Shown here piece after piece: positions 9,375 to 18,684 of a stretch of 64,000 nt of DNA. The notes under the pieces are model-generated. The model ran no database searches. It saw nothing but the letters and a program-made list of their open reading frames with translations, and was not told the origin of the DNA. The number at the start of each line of letters is the position of its first letter. Positions within the stretch are counted from its first letter, which is position 1. This DNA is from Tricholoma matsutake (Eukaryota; Basidiomycota; Agaricomycetes; Agaricales; Tricholomataceae): assembly GCA_026075535.2 (NCBI GenBank), contig AP026538.1, positions 6,448,001-6,512,000 on the forward strand, given 5' to 3'. The position numbers were made by a program, and so were the translations under genes.

Positions 9375-10404
9375 TCACTCATAGGCTTCCCTGCCTTTAT
9401 TCTTTGGGGGTGGCCGGTCCTCGGTCCTCTTTTCCCCTTTCTTGTGTTCGGTTGCTCTGTGTCCAGGCTGGTGGCACACAAAGCACAACCCTTTCTTCAT
9501 GTGTTTGATCCTCTCCTGATAGGAGAGTCGGTTGATCTCGAGTGGGGTCTCCTTTGCTTTAGAGCTCGGTAGCTTCTTTGTCAAAGCCTCCTGCAGCCTT
9601 CCTGTTATGGCTTTTGCTCTCCTCCACTGTCCATCGTACTTGGAGGCGGTGTTGATCATTCCTTCCAAGGTTGTTGGGATCGTTTCCATATTGAAAACTC
9701 TTTCGAGGAGCTTGGGGTTCAACCCATCCATAAAGAGTTCAATGAGGGCGGTGTCATCATTGATTCCTGCCTTTTCTCACAGGATTCAGAACTGCACTAT
9801 GTAGTCCTCCAGGTTCTGTCCCTGCTTCAATGTTTTCATTTCTGTCCTGGCTCTGCCAGCTTCGTCGATTGGCGTGAACGCTGTCTTGAGCGTTGCTTCA
9901 AAGGTAGACCAGGTTCCTAGGTCTTCCCTCTCTGCCCAAGTCTGTGCCCAGGGCACAGCAGTTCCTCCATTCATGAAGGACAATGTGAAGATGATCTTCT
10001 TCTCATCGGTGTCATAGATTCCATGGTTTACTCTCAAATAGAGTTTCACTTCTTGTAAGAACTTCGCAGTTCTAGTTCAGTCCCCTGTGAAGTCAGAGGG
10101 GGTTCAGATTCTAATCTCCTGTGGGTTCGGTAGACATGTTGGCGTTGTCGTTGGATAGGGAGAATGGATCTCATTCTGGGGTTTCTTCTTTATTGAAGGA
10201 TCTAAAATCCTCTTCGTCGAGGTATCGGGATTCTTCATCACTGGTTCTCTTTGAGAACCACTTCTGTGCTGGTTCTGAGTATCGTACTAGTCGACCCTGG
10301 TATCTATACCACAGGGTTCTTCCTGATGATGATGCTCTGGTTGGAGGTCTGTCTGGGCTTTGTCTGAAAGACGTTGTGTCTGCACCTAGGTAGGTGGACT
10401 TCAT
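9375..10404 (-). pseudogene. Gyp-1 gag (capsid and zinc knuckle)
   Basis: The capsid-like helix-rich part (WAEREDLGTWSTFEATLKTAF, LKQGQNLEDYIVQF) lies at 9786-10049. It continues in the same frame at 9375-9731 (FMDGLNPKLLERVF) to a zinc knuckle CFVCHQPGHRATEH, in which the last Cys of CCHC is His. A further N-terminal piece (10171-10404) with an acidic tail is in another frame. At least one frameshift and two stops break the protein. Gag would form the retrotransposon particle and bind RNA. Confidence 0.88.
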
Positions 10405-10421
10405 AGATCAGCTTGACCTTT

Positions 10422-11150
10422 TGTTAAGACTATAGGTCTTTAACTCAGCCTTGGCTTCATATGTCACAGTTGGATGCTTTCCAACTGTATCGGTATCACA
10501 CTAGGAGGCTTTCCTAGTGTATCAGGCTTCCTGCCTTCACTTGGGTACTTCCTCAAGTCATTATGGCTATCTGTACTCAGAGGCTTTCTGAGTAGACTGT
10601 CAGTTCATGTATCACAGTTGGAGGCTTTCCAGCTGTCAAGTTTGAGTTATCACAGCTAGGGGCTTCCTAAGCTGTCGAGTGTTCTGGTTGAGTCTAAGAC
10701 CGTTGATTGAATTAGGTCAAGCTAAGGAATACAGGCCGTATTACTGTAGCTTATATATGGTTCAGAGAATGTCTATCGTCCAATCGGAATACAAGATCCT
10801 TGTCAAATATATATAGAAGGAACAATAGAACAGTAAGCCTCATGCCTAGCATGAGGCGTCCAATGTCACGGAGTGCTGTGGCGCAGCATGTCAAAGAACA
10901 ATAGCAAATAACCCTCATGCCAAGCATGAGGCGTCCGATGTCACGGATTCGATATCAAGGGTCCAATGTCAAGGAGTCCGACATCACAGAGTCCGACATC
11001 ATGGAGTCCGACGTCATGGAATACTGCGGTGCAGCATGTCGATCAACAGGAGTCAGGTCAGGGGGTGTCTCCATCGGAAGTGAGTCATGTCATGTCAGAA
11101 AGAAAAATGAAGTACCCAGTCTTGCGGGTTGTGATGGACAAATTGTAACA
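10422..11150 (-). repeat. Gyp-1 5' LTR
   Basis: It is a direct repeat of 3742-4440 but 30 bp longer, because GAGTCCGACATCA-type units at about 10973-11018 are repeated. Other differences are mostly C/T and G/A transitions. It is followed by GATTA, the right TSD copy. Confidence 0.95.
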
Positions 11151-11159
11151 GATTACATA

Positions 11160-11352
11160 GATAAACAAAAAATCCTCCCTTTCACAAGATGCGAGAGGGA
11201 GTTTTGTTTATATACATAAAAAGCTAACCCCTCACACCAAAAAGAATCCCTCCCCCATGCAAAATAGGGGAGGGGGGGCACAATACTAATAAATAATTAA
11301 AAGTACAAAAAAAATCCCTCCCCACACAAAGTGTGGGGGAGGGGGAGGGGAT
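11160..11352. repeat. E1 hairpin array with T- or A-rich spacers
   Basis: Consecutive G/C-rich hairpins such as CTCCCTTTCACAAGATGCGA with its GGGAG partner, CCCTCCCCCATGCAAAATAG with its GGGGAGGG partner, and CCCTCCCCACACAAAGTGTG with GGGGAGGG, are separated by A-runs (T-runs on the minus strand). The same array occurs in E2 (30455-30730), E3 (41690-41950) and E4 (39230-39500). Confidence 0.8.
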
Positions 11353-11374
11353 GCGACCCCACTGTTGTCTATCA

Positions 11375-11925
11375 TTCCACCCACGATCCACCCCACGAGC
11401 AGTTGCTCATGAGGCTGGGGGTAGGTGGCTTGTTGTCATTGTTATTCCACCCACGATCCACCCCACAAGCAGTTGCTCATGAGGCTGGGGGCAGGTGGTG
11501 TGTCGTCGTCTCCTATCCCTGTGCCTGGGCATCATTCCACCCACATTCCACCCCACAAGCAGTTGCTTGTGAGGCTGGGGTAGGTGGCTTGTTGTCATTG
11601 TCATTCCACCCATGATCCACCCCACGAGCAGTTGCTTGTGAGGCTGGGGGTGGGTGGTGCATCGTCATCTCCTATCCCTGCGCCTGGGCATCATTCCACC
11701 CACGTTCCACCCCATGAGCAGTTGCTCATGAGGCTGGGGGTGGGTGGCTTGTCATCGTTGTTGTTCCACCCGCAATCCACCCCATGAGCAGTTGCTTGTG
11801 AGGCTGGGGGCGGGTGGTGTCGTTGTCATCTCCTGTCCCTGCGCCTGGGCATTGTTCCACCCACGATCCACCCCACGAGCAGTTGCTTGTGAGGCTGGGG
11901 GTGGGTGGCTTGTCATTGTTCGTTG
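11375..11925. repeat. E1 palindromic satellite (GAGCAGTTGCTC units)
   Basis: Seven copies of the core CCCCACGAGCAGTTGCTCAT followed by GAGGCTGGGG are spaced alternately by about 70 and 90 bp, giving a dimer of about 160 bp. Each core folds on itself (GAGCA..TGCTC inside CCCCA..GGGG). Confidence 0.88.
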
Positions 11926-12197
11926 CTGTCATTCCCTGTTTGGATTTCTGTTTTTTTCTTTTTTTTTGGGGGGGGGGGTTTGGGCACATCAGTGTGACAT
12001 GGTGCGAGTACAGAGGTTGGTGGGTGCTTACTAGGCAGGTACCCCCCCCTTCCGGGGTCTCCTGGCATCCCTCTGCACCCTCCTAGCCCATGTCAACAGC
12101 CTCACATCCCATTTGAATGGGGAGGAGGGGATCGGGTGGGCATGGGCATGGGTTGCAGGTTTTTTGTCGTGGCAGGTCGTCCCCAGTAGTATACAAC

Positions 12198-12730
12198 CTA
12201 AAAAGCAATAAATTACAATTAGTTGATTGATAAAAGAAAAAGAAAAAAAGAAAAAAAAACTTATCTAAGGCCCAAATGACGGCAACATTGTTTGGGCCCA
12301 TGTTCCAGAGTAGAACCTATAAAACAAAAGAAACAAGTTAGTTAGTTTATAAAAACAAAAAGCAAACAAAAAAAAACTTACTTAGGGCCCAAACGATGCG
12401 ATCTGCATCGTTTGGGCCTGCATTCTCTCCAATCATGTTGTTTGCGCCCCTGTTCTGTCTGGGAACCTATAAAACAAAAGAAACAAGTTAGTTAGTATAT
12501 AAAAACAAAAAGCAAACAAAAAAAACTTACTTAGGGCCCAAACGACGTGATCTGCATCATTTGGGCCTGTGTTCTGTCCAATCACATTGTTTGGGCCCAT
12601 GTTCTGTCTGGCAGTAGAGTAGAACCTATAAAACAAATGAAACAAGTTAGTTAGTATAAAAAAACAAAAAGCAAACGAAAAAAAACATACTTAGGCCCCA
12701 AACGACGCGATCTGCATCGTTTGGGCCTGT
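12198..12730 (-). repeat. E1 exon/intron-like units, four intron-like segments
   Basis: On the minus strand, intron-like segments lie at 12198-12264, 12317-12381, 12467-12530 and 12626-12690. Three have donors GTAAGT or GTATGT and the first has a decayed ATAAGT. The later ones carry ACTAACTAAC and end in TATAG or TTTAG. The exon-like parts hold GGCCCAAACGATGC paired with GCATCGTTTGGGCC; at 12386-12418 the stem is 14 perfect base pairs around GATCT. One frame of the exon-like parts stays open but is not shown to be coding. Confidence 0.7.
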
Positions 12731-12744
12731 GTTCCATCCAGTCG

Positions 12745-12880
12745 GCTCGTTTGAAGGTGGTGGTGATGGTGGTAGTGGGCATGGGAGCAGTGGTGGTGGG
12801 TGCACATGCAGTGGTGGTGGTGGAGTGGAGAGGAGGAGGATGTGGCATTGGCGACAGTGGTGGTGGTGGTTGTGAGCTGG
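12745..12880. repeat. E1 GGT-rich microsatellite
   Basis: An imperfect GGT/GTG run, mirrored as CCA/CAC in E2 (29080-29210) and E3 (40800-40925). Reading it gives spurious His-, Val- or Trp-rich peptides. Confidence 0.85.
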
Positions 12881-12997
12881 CAGTCACATGTCACATGTCA
12901 TGTGTATGCATACTTATTAATTATTCCGTTAATGGCTGTGATTAACTACATACCTTGGTTGGGTAATAAAAGTATTAAATGTATACAGAAGAATAAT

Positions 12998-13082
12998 TGC
13001 TTGGTAGCTCAGTGGTTAAGCGTGCTGTTATGTGTGCAGACCCAAGGTCAAGGGTTCAATTCTTGATGTGTGTTGAACTTTT
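12998..13082 (+). ncRNA. T2: tRNA-like Pol III unit, E1 right, outward
   Basis: A box TAGCTCAGTGGT (13005-13016) and B box GGGTTCAATTC (13052-13062) are 47 bases apart, with a TTTT stop at about 13078-13082. A D-arm GCT..AGC stem can be drawn, but no acceptor stem pairs. It points toward the right end of E1, 240 bases away. Confidence 0.78.
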
Positions 13083-13089
13083 ACTTGGG

Positions 13090-13310
13090 AAAGCACATGC
13101 ATTCCAGTTATTCCGGTTATTCCTGTTATTCCGGTTGGGATGAGTCCGGTCAGATTCCAGGGATTCCGGGTGTAAATTGGATCCTTATTCCGACTGGAAT
13201 TGTGCTGCATAGGGAAAACTACATACAAAAAACATTCCACTGGATTCCAGAAATTCCAGAAATTCCAGCTGGACAAACCAGAATCCAACTGGAATAGGTG
13301 GGGGAGTGTA
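13090..13310. repeat. E1 right terminal block (GGAATAACCGG-type units)
   Basis: Short imperfect repeats of GTTATTCCGG and GATTCCAG run up to the right TIR (GGAATAGGTGGGGGAGTGTA). The same block begins E2 at 27258-27455. Confidence 0.82.
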
Positions 13311-13326
13311 AAGTACTTGTACAAGT

Positions 13327-13962
13327 TGGTACATTAGGAGATTTGGAAGACTTGGGTTGCGCCATGAGTGCAACATGAGATCTGGAATCATTACACTGAT
13401 CATTCTCAAGTAAAGACTGTTTGTTCTCCAGGAATAGATGAATATGCTTAGAACCATATGGGGCTTCAGTGGTTGATGCAGCAATGTCATGAGAAATTAT
13501 GGAGTGAGCATGGGGAAAATTGTCACTAAGTGAATTAAGGAGAGCGATGCAACAAAGGAGGTCAGCCTTTGTGCATTGAACAGAGAGTGCCTGCTGTAGG
13601 AGCTGAACCTGGCAAACCAGCCCTTTCTTTTGATGGCAGTCCTGGAGAGCCTTCCAATTGATGTCAGGCCCCTTTTTGATGTCAAGGAATTGTCACTCGG
13701 AAGGTGGAATGCTGGACACAGTAAAAGTGTAAGCAAGACAGGTATTGGCCTTCCAATTCATGAGAGCATGGAGCTCTGTAGAGGTAGGTGTGGGGATATT
13801 ACCCAGAACATATTCATAAAGGCTGTTGAGAGATAGGGCAATAATAACTTTCTCACACCACTCCTTGTAGTTAGATTTGAGCTTATCAAGCTTCTCCCTG
13901 GTCTATTGGACAGAGAGCTTGATGAGGGAGACAGATGGATGTTCAATAGTATTGGTGCCCAT
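13327..13962 (-). pseudogene. Copia-A gag, N-terminal part
   Basis: Starting at the ATG at 13962 (MGTNTIEHPS), the minus strand reads a copia capsid of the UBN2 type. It contains LKSNYKEWCEKVIIALSLNS, a YEYVLGNIP segment, a WKALQDCHQKKGLVCQVQLL segment and a TKADLLCCIALLNSL segment. It runs to PNVPTC at the E1 insertion point, where the CCHC knuckle begins, and resumes at 2461. One in-frame TAG (after KLSVQ) breaks it. Gag would package the element RNA. The start follows the 5' LTR by about 200 bases, which suits a leader. Confidence 0.85.
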
Positions 13963-14153
13963 AGTGGATAAGTATTGATGGTAGACAAAAGTTTGTCACA
14001 GGGGAAAGGGGGAAACACACTGGTATACCAGACACTTTCGTGAAAGACATAGGATTTGATCTAAGTGATCAGAGAGACAGATCAAAAATAATGACTAGGA
14101 AAAACATCGAGTGGCTAGGATACTTTCTTCCATTGTTCAATGACAATGGGAGT

Positions 14154-14164
14154 GGCCCATAACC
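14154..14164 (-). other. Copia-A primer-binding site (initiator tRNA-Met anticodon-loop type)
   Basis: GGTTATGGGCC on the minus strand directly follows the 5' LTR. It is the complement of the anticodon stem-loop of initiator tRNA-Met (GGCCCATAACC), as in copia-class elements primed by a half tRNA. Confidence 0.75.
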
Positions 14165-14507
14165 TGTAGAAAGGTGATCCTAGTACAAATAAGATCGTTC
14201 TCAGTTTCTGTACAAGTGACTATATTTATGTTTACTGTACCTAGTACAAATAAGATCGTTCTAATGTTACAGTAAGTATTGATCTACAATTGAATGATAT
14301 AAATGAAGCTCACCTCAGTCTCTGTACAAGTGACTGAGGTGGTACTGTAACTATGATCCATATATATATGTATAAAGTGTAATAAAGAGGATAAAGGGAA
14401 TAAAGGGACAAGGGGAACTATTGTAACAGACTGTTCATGCACATCAAAGGGAAATGCTAAATATAGTACATGCATCAAAAAGTGAGACTCACGGTGTAAT
14501 CTCAACA
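14165..14507 (-). repeat. Copia-A 5' LTR
   Basis: It reads TGTTGAGATTACACC to TTCTACA on the minus strand, 343 bp. It is homologous to S4 (51347-51686) across its length, including CTCACCTCAGTC and the ATATATATATG stretch. Its partner 3' LTR is outside the window. Confidence 0.82.
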
Positions 14508-14734
14508 CACAGCACAAGAGTCGCTTGCTAGCTTGGTTTGCTTCCTTAATCTACTTTTAATTATCCAACTATCACTCTTTAATTATTACCTCTCTTTCTG
14601 CTACTGCAATTGTCTCTTCCTGTCCATGGACTGGCTGGACAATCAACCTTCACCATGTGAGCACAGCAATACTTGCGCTGTGAGGGCTGCTGCTGTGCAT
14701 GGCATGTCTGAGTTCCTCAGGACATGGGAGGGGA

Positions 14735-15301
14735 TCAGGTATAGAGTGCCATAACAGCATTATCTGTAGTGATTGATGTTAGGTCTTGAGATTCATATAC
14801 TACCATACCAGTGGTAGTTATTACACATTCTGTGAAATGCTGATTGTCAAAATAGATAACTCCTCTGAGGGCATAATGGATGCAGGAGCCATCACACAAT
14901 ATCCAAATAACTGGATCCAACAATGGGGCAGAGCCATTTCCCACATTGAAAGCAAGAATAGGTGGAGTCTGAACAAAAGTGGTGTTCTTCAACAGATGGG
15001 TGTCACAAGTGGCACATCTAGCAGATATTTGAAGAGTGAAGTCATCCATGCAGGCTTGCAAAGATTTTTACATGCCATCAAGGATGATTATCTGACAATT
15101 AGATGTTGACAACCATCGATCTCTGTTTGTACTGTGTCTGTTTGGGCAAAGGACCTCTGAGGTTGTGACAGGTTTGTGGGTATGAAATAACTGGTCTGCA
15201 ATAGAATGAACACTGGCATATGAACTGAAGGTGAATTCATCATACAGCCTTGCTAGATGGTGCCTGAACAATTCTCTGATCTGTTCCAAAGAAAATATCA
15301 G
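14735..15301 (-). pseudogene. Gene P, C-terminal part of a cysteine-protease-like protein
   Basis: Two open stretches on the minus strand (15301-15068 and 15061-14735) are joined by one TAA. The first contains LEQIRELFRHHLARLYDEF and YASVHSIADQLF, then SEVLCPNRH. The second has CATCDTHLLK, a Cys pair, and CIHYALRGVIYFDNQHFTECVI, where the His of HFT is a candidate catalytic residue. Upstream it connects across L3 to the NNSCAYDA part at 38392-38792. Proteins of this layout recur in mushroom genomes and are often linked to mobile DNA. I infer a ubiquitin-hydrolase-like or papain-like fold from the Cys and His boxes only. A frame change occurs at the L3 junction. Confidence 0.6.
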
Positions 15302-15306
15302 CAACC

Positions 15307-15490
15307 TATAAGAGTGCCTCTTACATCATCACACCATTATCACATGCTTCAGTATTATCACATGTTATTCTAGTAGTATATAGTCCATACTTCGAGTACT
15401 TGTACTGTATTCTAGATTCCCCCAATGAATTATATTAAGTTCCTTATAGTTCTCATGTCCTTGAGTGTTGGAAGCTCTGGCTTCCTTCCA
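15307..15490. repeat. L3 left LTR
   Basis: TATAAGAGTGCC to CTTCCTTCCA. It is a direct repeat of 38204-38386. The expected TG start has become TA, a G to A change. Confidence 0.88.
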
Positions 15491-16123
15491 CTTTTTTTTT
15501 ATAATGGACTTACTATACACACTCTACTCTCTCACTCACATTCTTTTCCCAAAACCTCGCTGACCCTGAAAATTCTTGAAACGGTCAATTTTTTTACACT
15601 GGACATGCCCCCTGAACTACAAAACCATACTCTTGTTTATACACCGCCTATACCCCTTCTCAACTCATATGACCCTGCATGACTGCAGAATGATGTGCTG
15701 CACTCCAGTGGAATGACCAACCCGTCTTTTCACACCCTGGACCCCGCTACTTTGCCACCTCATCACCACCAACAATGGCAACAGTATCTGATACAACTGG
15801 CCCCGAATTGACAATTTCGGCAATACACAGGCTGCATACCACCCTAATAATGAAGCTACACGAGGTCGTGCGGACATGTTCATCTGAATGTGTTATAGAC
15901 TCATAATCGATGTACACATGCCATCTACAACAAAGCTACACAATGTTGGGCAGATGCATTTGTCTGGACATGTCATACACTCGAAGAAGCTGCTCTGCCA
16001 ACCGCTTGTCCCTGCCAACACTCCCACATCACCCAGCCTACTCCTACACCCTCCACAGCCCCCTCTGTCGAGCCCTGACACTGTTACGCGAGGAGGTATG
16101 GATGTGTTCCTCTGAACATGTTG
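15491..16123. other. L3 interior, left: C-rich non-coding
   Basis: No conserved reading frame. A loosely repeated motif with GAACATGT or TGTGTTC arms (about 15872-15892, 15955-15975, 16100-16120) can form small hairpins. It recurs right of H1 at 17405-17427. Confidence 0.5.
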
Positions 16124-16349
16124 TATCCTTGTAAGGCATGACTCGGGTATGGGTAACACCATGTGTTTCTGCTTATGGGTATGCTCGGGTATGGGTACGG
16201 GTTTGGATTTCCGTACCTGAGGCAAAACCGTACCCATACCCATGGTGTTATGGGTATCATGGTACCGGTTCAATGGTCACATGTTTTATCAAATGACTTT
16301 GTTGATCAACATCAACAACAACAACAATGGCTCAACAACAACAACAACT

Positions 16350-16675
16350 GCTACCAACACACCCCCCTCATTCTAAATGTGAGTGGGGGGTGTTTTTTCT
16401 ACTAGACAACAATGACATGCCCCCCTCGTTCTAAATATGAGTGGGGGGTGTTTTTTCTACTAGGCAACGACGATGACAACTACTACCAACATGCCCCCCT
16501 CGTTTTAAATGCAAATGGGGGGTGTTTTTTCTACTAGACAACGACGACACACCCCCCTCATTCTAAATATGAGTGGGGGGTGTTTTTTCTACTAGGCAAC
16601 AATGATGACAACTACTACCAACATGCCCCCCTCATTCTAAATGCGAGTGGGGGGTGTTTTTTCTACTAGGCAACA
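16350..16675 (+). repeat. H1 hairpin array A (five hairpins with T tails)
   Basis: Five units of about 55-80 bp each consist of CCCCCCTC, a short loop (RTTYTAAAT), then GAGTGGGGGGTG followed by TTTTTTCTACTAG. Spacers are CAA/GAC-rich. The T-run always follows the hairpin on the plus strand. Confidence 0.85.
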
Positions 16676-16689
16676 ACAATGACAATGGC

Positions 16690-17105
16690 CCCCTCTCATC
16701 AACAACGGCCCCCTCTAGTCAACAATGGCTGTGGCATCACTGCCACCACCCCCTCTCACTCACAAATGCGAGTCGGGGGTGTTTCTGGGTTCGTTTCACT
16801 TGGGAGCACCGCCACATCACAACTACCACCCCCTCTCGCTTGCAAACGTGAGGTGGGGGTGGTTATTGGTCTGTTTCTCTTGCAATGGCTGCCATGTCAC
16901 AACTACCACCCCATCTCGCTTGCAAATGTGAGGTGGGGGTGGTTCTTGGTCTGTTTCTCTTGCAATGGCCGCCACGTCATGACTACCACCCCATCTCGCT
17001 TGCAAACACGAGGTGGGGTGGTTCTTGGTCTGTTTCTCTCGCAATGGCCACCACATCACCTCCACCCCCCCCCTCGCTCGCAATCGTGAGTTGGGGGTGG
17101 TTCCC
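16690..17105. repeat. H1 hairpin array B (about 75-90 bp units)
   Basis: Four or five copies of CTACCACCCCNTCTCGCTTG followed by CAAACGTGAGGTGGGGGTGG and a TTCTTGGTCTGTTTCTCTTG spacer. Stem arms are CCACCCC/GGGGTGG and CTCGC/GTGAG. Confidence 0.82.
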
Positions 17106-17266
17106 CATTGTATTTAGATATATTTAGAATTATAATAAATTATTACTGTCATACTCATTGAAACCCATGGTAAAACTGCACCCATAACTGTAATGGGTAC
17201 GGTGTTCACGGGTATGGGTACATGAAATTATACCTGGGGTTACCCGAGTCACACCCTATATCCTTG

Positions 17267-18418
17267 ACAGAATCACCCAGGCTGCCCCACCAGCTACATA
17301 CACCACCTCAATGCTCTCCTACACAGCTGTTCTCCTCCGATCCACACTGTAAACAACAAACCAACACCGTTGACAACTCAGAAAACAATGTTAGGTGATT
17401 ACACGTGGACGTGTTCATCAGAACATGTCTGCTGCTCTACGGACGAACTCCACTGGCCCCACTGCTCCAACGACGAGCCTGGAACCCTCCTACACCACCC
17501 TGCTCACCTCAGCTTCTACACCACTCCCCAGTTCAACAGCTCGAACCACCCTGTTGCCCCCCTGCTTGCCCAATTGCCCCCATTATGCACTACACTGCAT
17601 TGTTTTTGTGCTTCAATATGTCACATGTCCACGAGGTCAGCTACGTCATCGTAGCTGACAATGAAAGCTTGCCCAGTCCCCTGTTCGCCCCAAAATGGCC
17701 TGCATGCCTGTCCACTGTCCACATCACCAGCTCATCACAGACCCCCATTCCACACACTGGGCCCACCACGATGCATCACATGTCCACGTGAATCAACATG
17801 TCACCAACTGATGTCTTCATTGACAAGGGCTGTATCCCCAGTGTGCACCCCTGTGAACCATGAGTTGCAGCTGAAGAACAATGGAACACACACCTAGACC
17901 CACCTGATCACCCCCAGGATGCATTCCAGCCACCCAGCTCGCCCCAGGCACCCTGCAAACGAGCCGTTTTGCCACCGCTGGCATGGTACACCCCACTGGC
18001 ATCACCAACAACCCTGTCTGCACCTGCAAATGCTCCCCATTTGCCCCCTACAACCTGTACCACCGCCCCGGCCCCTCTGCTCCCCCCAGCCTGTGCCCCT
18101 GCTCCCTGTCCCACACATCGAATGACCCAACACGACTGCCACATCATTGTCGATGCATCCATCAATGACAGCTGAATCACCTGCTCCACACCATGTAGGA
18201 CTGTGAGCCACACCTCAGGAACAACAACATACATGGCCAGACCCAGCAGAACACCTGCAATACACGTCCCAATGCCCCTGCTCACCCCCAAACCCCAAAA
18301 ACAAGCGGTCTTGCTGTCACTTATGTCCTACACCCCTGCCATGTCACCCACTATGCTGTCCACACCCATGGAAACCCACCATCTGCCCTCTACACCCCTT
18401 CCACTGTACATAGCCCCC
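17267..18418. other. L3 interior, middle: C/A-rich low complexity
   Basis: Long open frames here (Pro-, Thr- and His-rich) arise from a C/A-biased composition that lacks stop codons in several frames at once. I see no domain. One perfect hairpin GTCAGCTACG-TCAT-CGTAGCTGAC lies at 17636-17659. Confidence 0.6.
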
Positions 18419-18423
18419 CCGTC

Positions 18424-18606
18424 TGTAATGGTTAGTTACTAGCTTTGAATACTTATGACTTACGGTGCACCCAACAGAGCAGAGTCAAGTCTATTTGGTA
18501 GCTATGTCATGTACATTGTAAGTTATGAAGTCATTGTCCCCCAAATACAGGTAAACAGTAAGTAAGAATAGTCGGGTATGTAATATGTAATGTGGTACCC
18601 GTTACA
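18424..18606 (-). repeat. Gyp-2 3' LTR
   Basis: 183 bp, nearly identical to 36417-36599. The adjoining sequence on the minus strand (AAATGGGGGCA) is a candidate polypurine tract. Confidence 0.92.
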
Positions 18607-18684
18607 TGCCCCCATTTGAGATTGCCACCCAGGGAATCTACACTTCACATCATAAGGAATTACTGAGTACAAGTACTCAGTACG

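Larger units (their letters stand above)
3742..11150 (-). mobile_element. Gyp-1: full-length Ty3/gypsy chromovirus
   Basis: Two LTRs (699 and 729 bp) bracket gag, protease, reverse transcriptase, RNase H, integrase and chromodomain on the minus strand, over 7,409 bp. The TSD GATTA occurs at 3737-3741 and 11151-11155. The element landed inside a hairpin of E1. A polypurine tract abuts the 3' LTR. One frameshift and several stops interrupt the polyprotein, so this copy is probably dead but recent enough to be structurally complete. Confidence 0.95.
2470..13318. mobile_element. E1: non-autonomous TIR element with two Pol III-like units
   Basis: The ends are CTGTAATTTACACTGCCCC on the left and, on the opposite strand at the right, AAGTACTTTACACTCCCCC, with an 8-bp TSD GTACAAGT. 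Subtracting Gyp-1 and M1 leaves about 2.6 kb. In order it holds a terminal repeat block, an outward tRNA-like unit, a hairpin array, a palindromic satellite, exon/intron-like units, a GGT microsatellite, a second outward tRNA-like unit and a terminal repeat block. There is no transposase, so movement in trans is likely. An 8-bp TSD with short TIRs fits the hAT superfamily, but the superfamily is an inference. E2 carries the same modules in the opposite orientation. Confidence 0.85.
16132..17258. mobile_element. H1: hAT-like non-autonomous element with hairpin arrays
   Basis: The ends TAAGGCATGACTCGGGTA and, inverted, TAGGGTGTGACTCGGGTA match at 15 of 18 positions. The flanks TATCCTTG (16124-16131 and 17259-17266) are a perfect 8-bp TSD. 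The outer 120 bases on each side hold GGGTATGGGTAC-type motifs. The middle is two hairpin arrays. There is no transposase. The size of 1,127 bp and the TSD fit a hAT derivative. Confidence 0.87.

Noticed and set aside
10171..10404. Separate small gene upstream of Gyp-1 gag
   Set aside because: Its position and charge pattern fit the gag N-terminus after a frameshift, not an independent gene.
12651..12945. His-, Thr- or Gly/Val-rich frames on both strands
   Set aside because: They are translations of a GGT/ACC microsatellite that recurs in all E elements.
12998..13075. Functional tRNA gene
   Set aside because: A and B boxes are present, but no acceptor stem can be paired and the same sequence recurs at element ends. 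It is a tRNA-derived promoter unit, and the same applies to the other seven.
16132..17258. Interstitial telomere tract
   Set aside because: The GGGTA-like motifs are irregular, occur as inverted blocks at both sides, and sit inside an element with a perfect 8-bp duplication.
17370..18442. Several overlapping Pro/Thr/His-rich open frames
   Set aside because: C/A-rich composition removes stops from several frames at once. No domain or codon pattern supports any single one.
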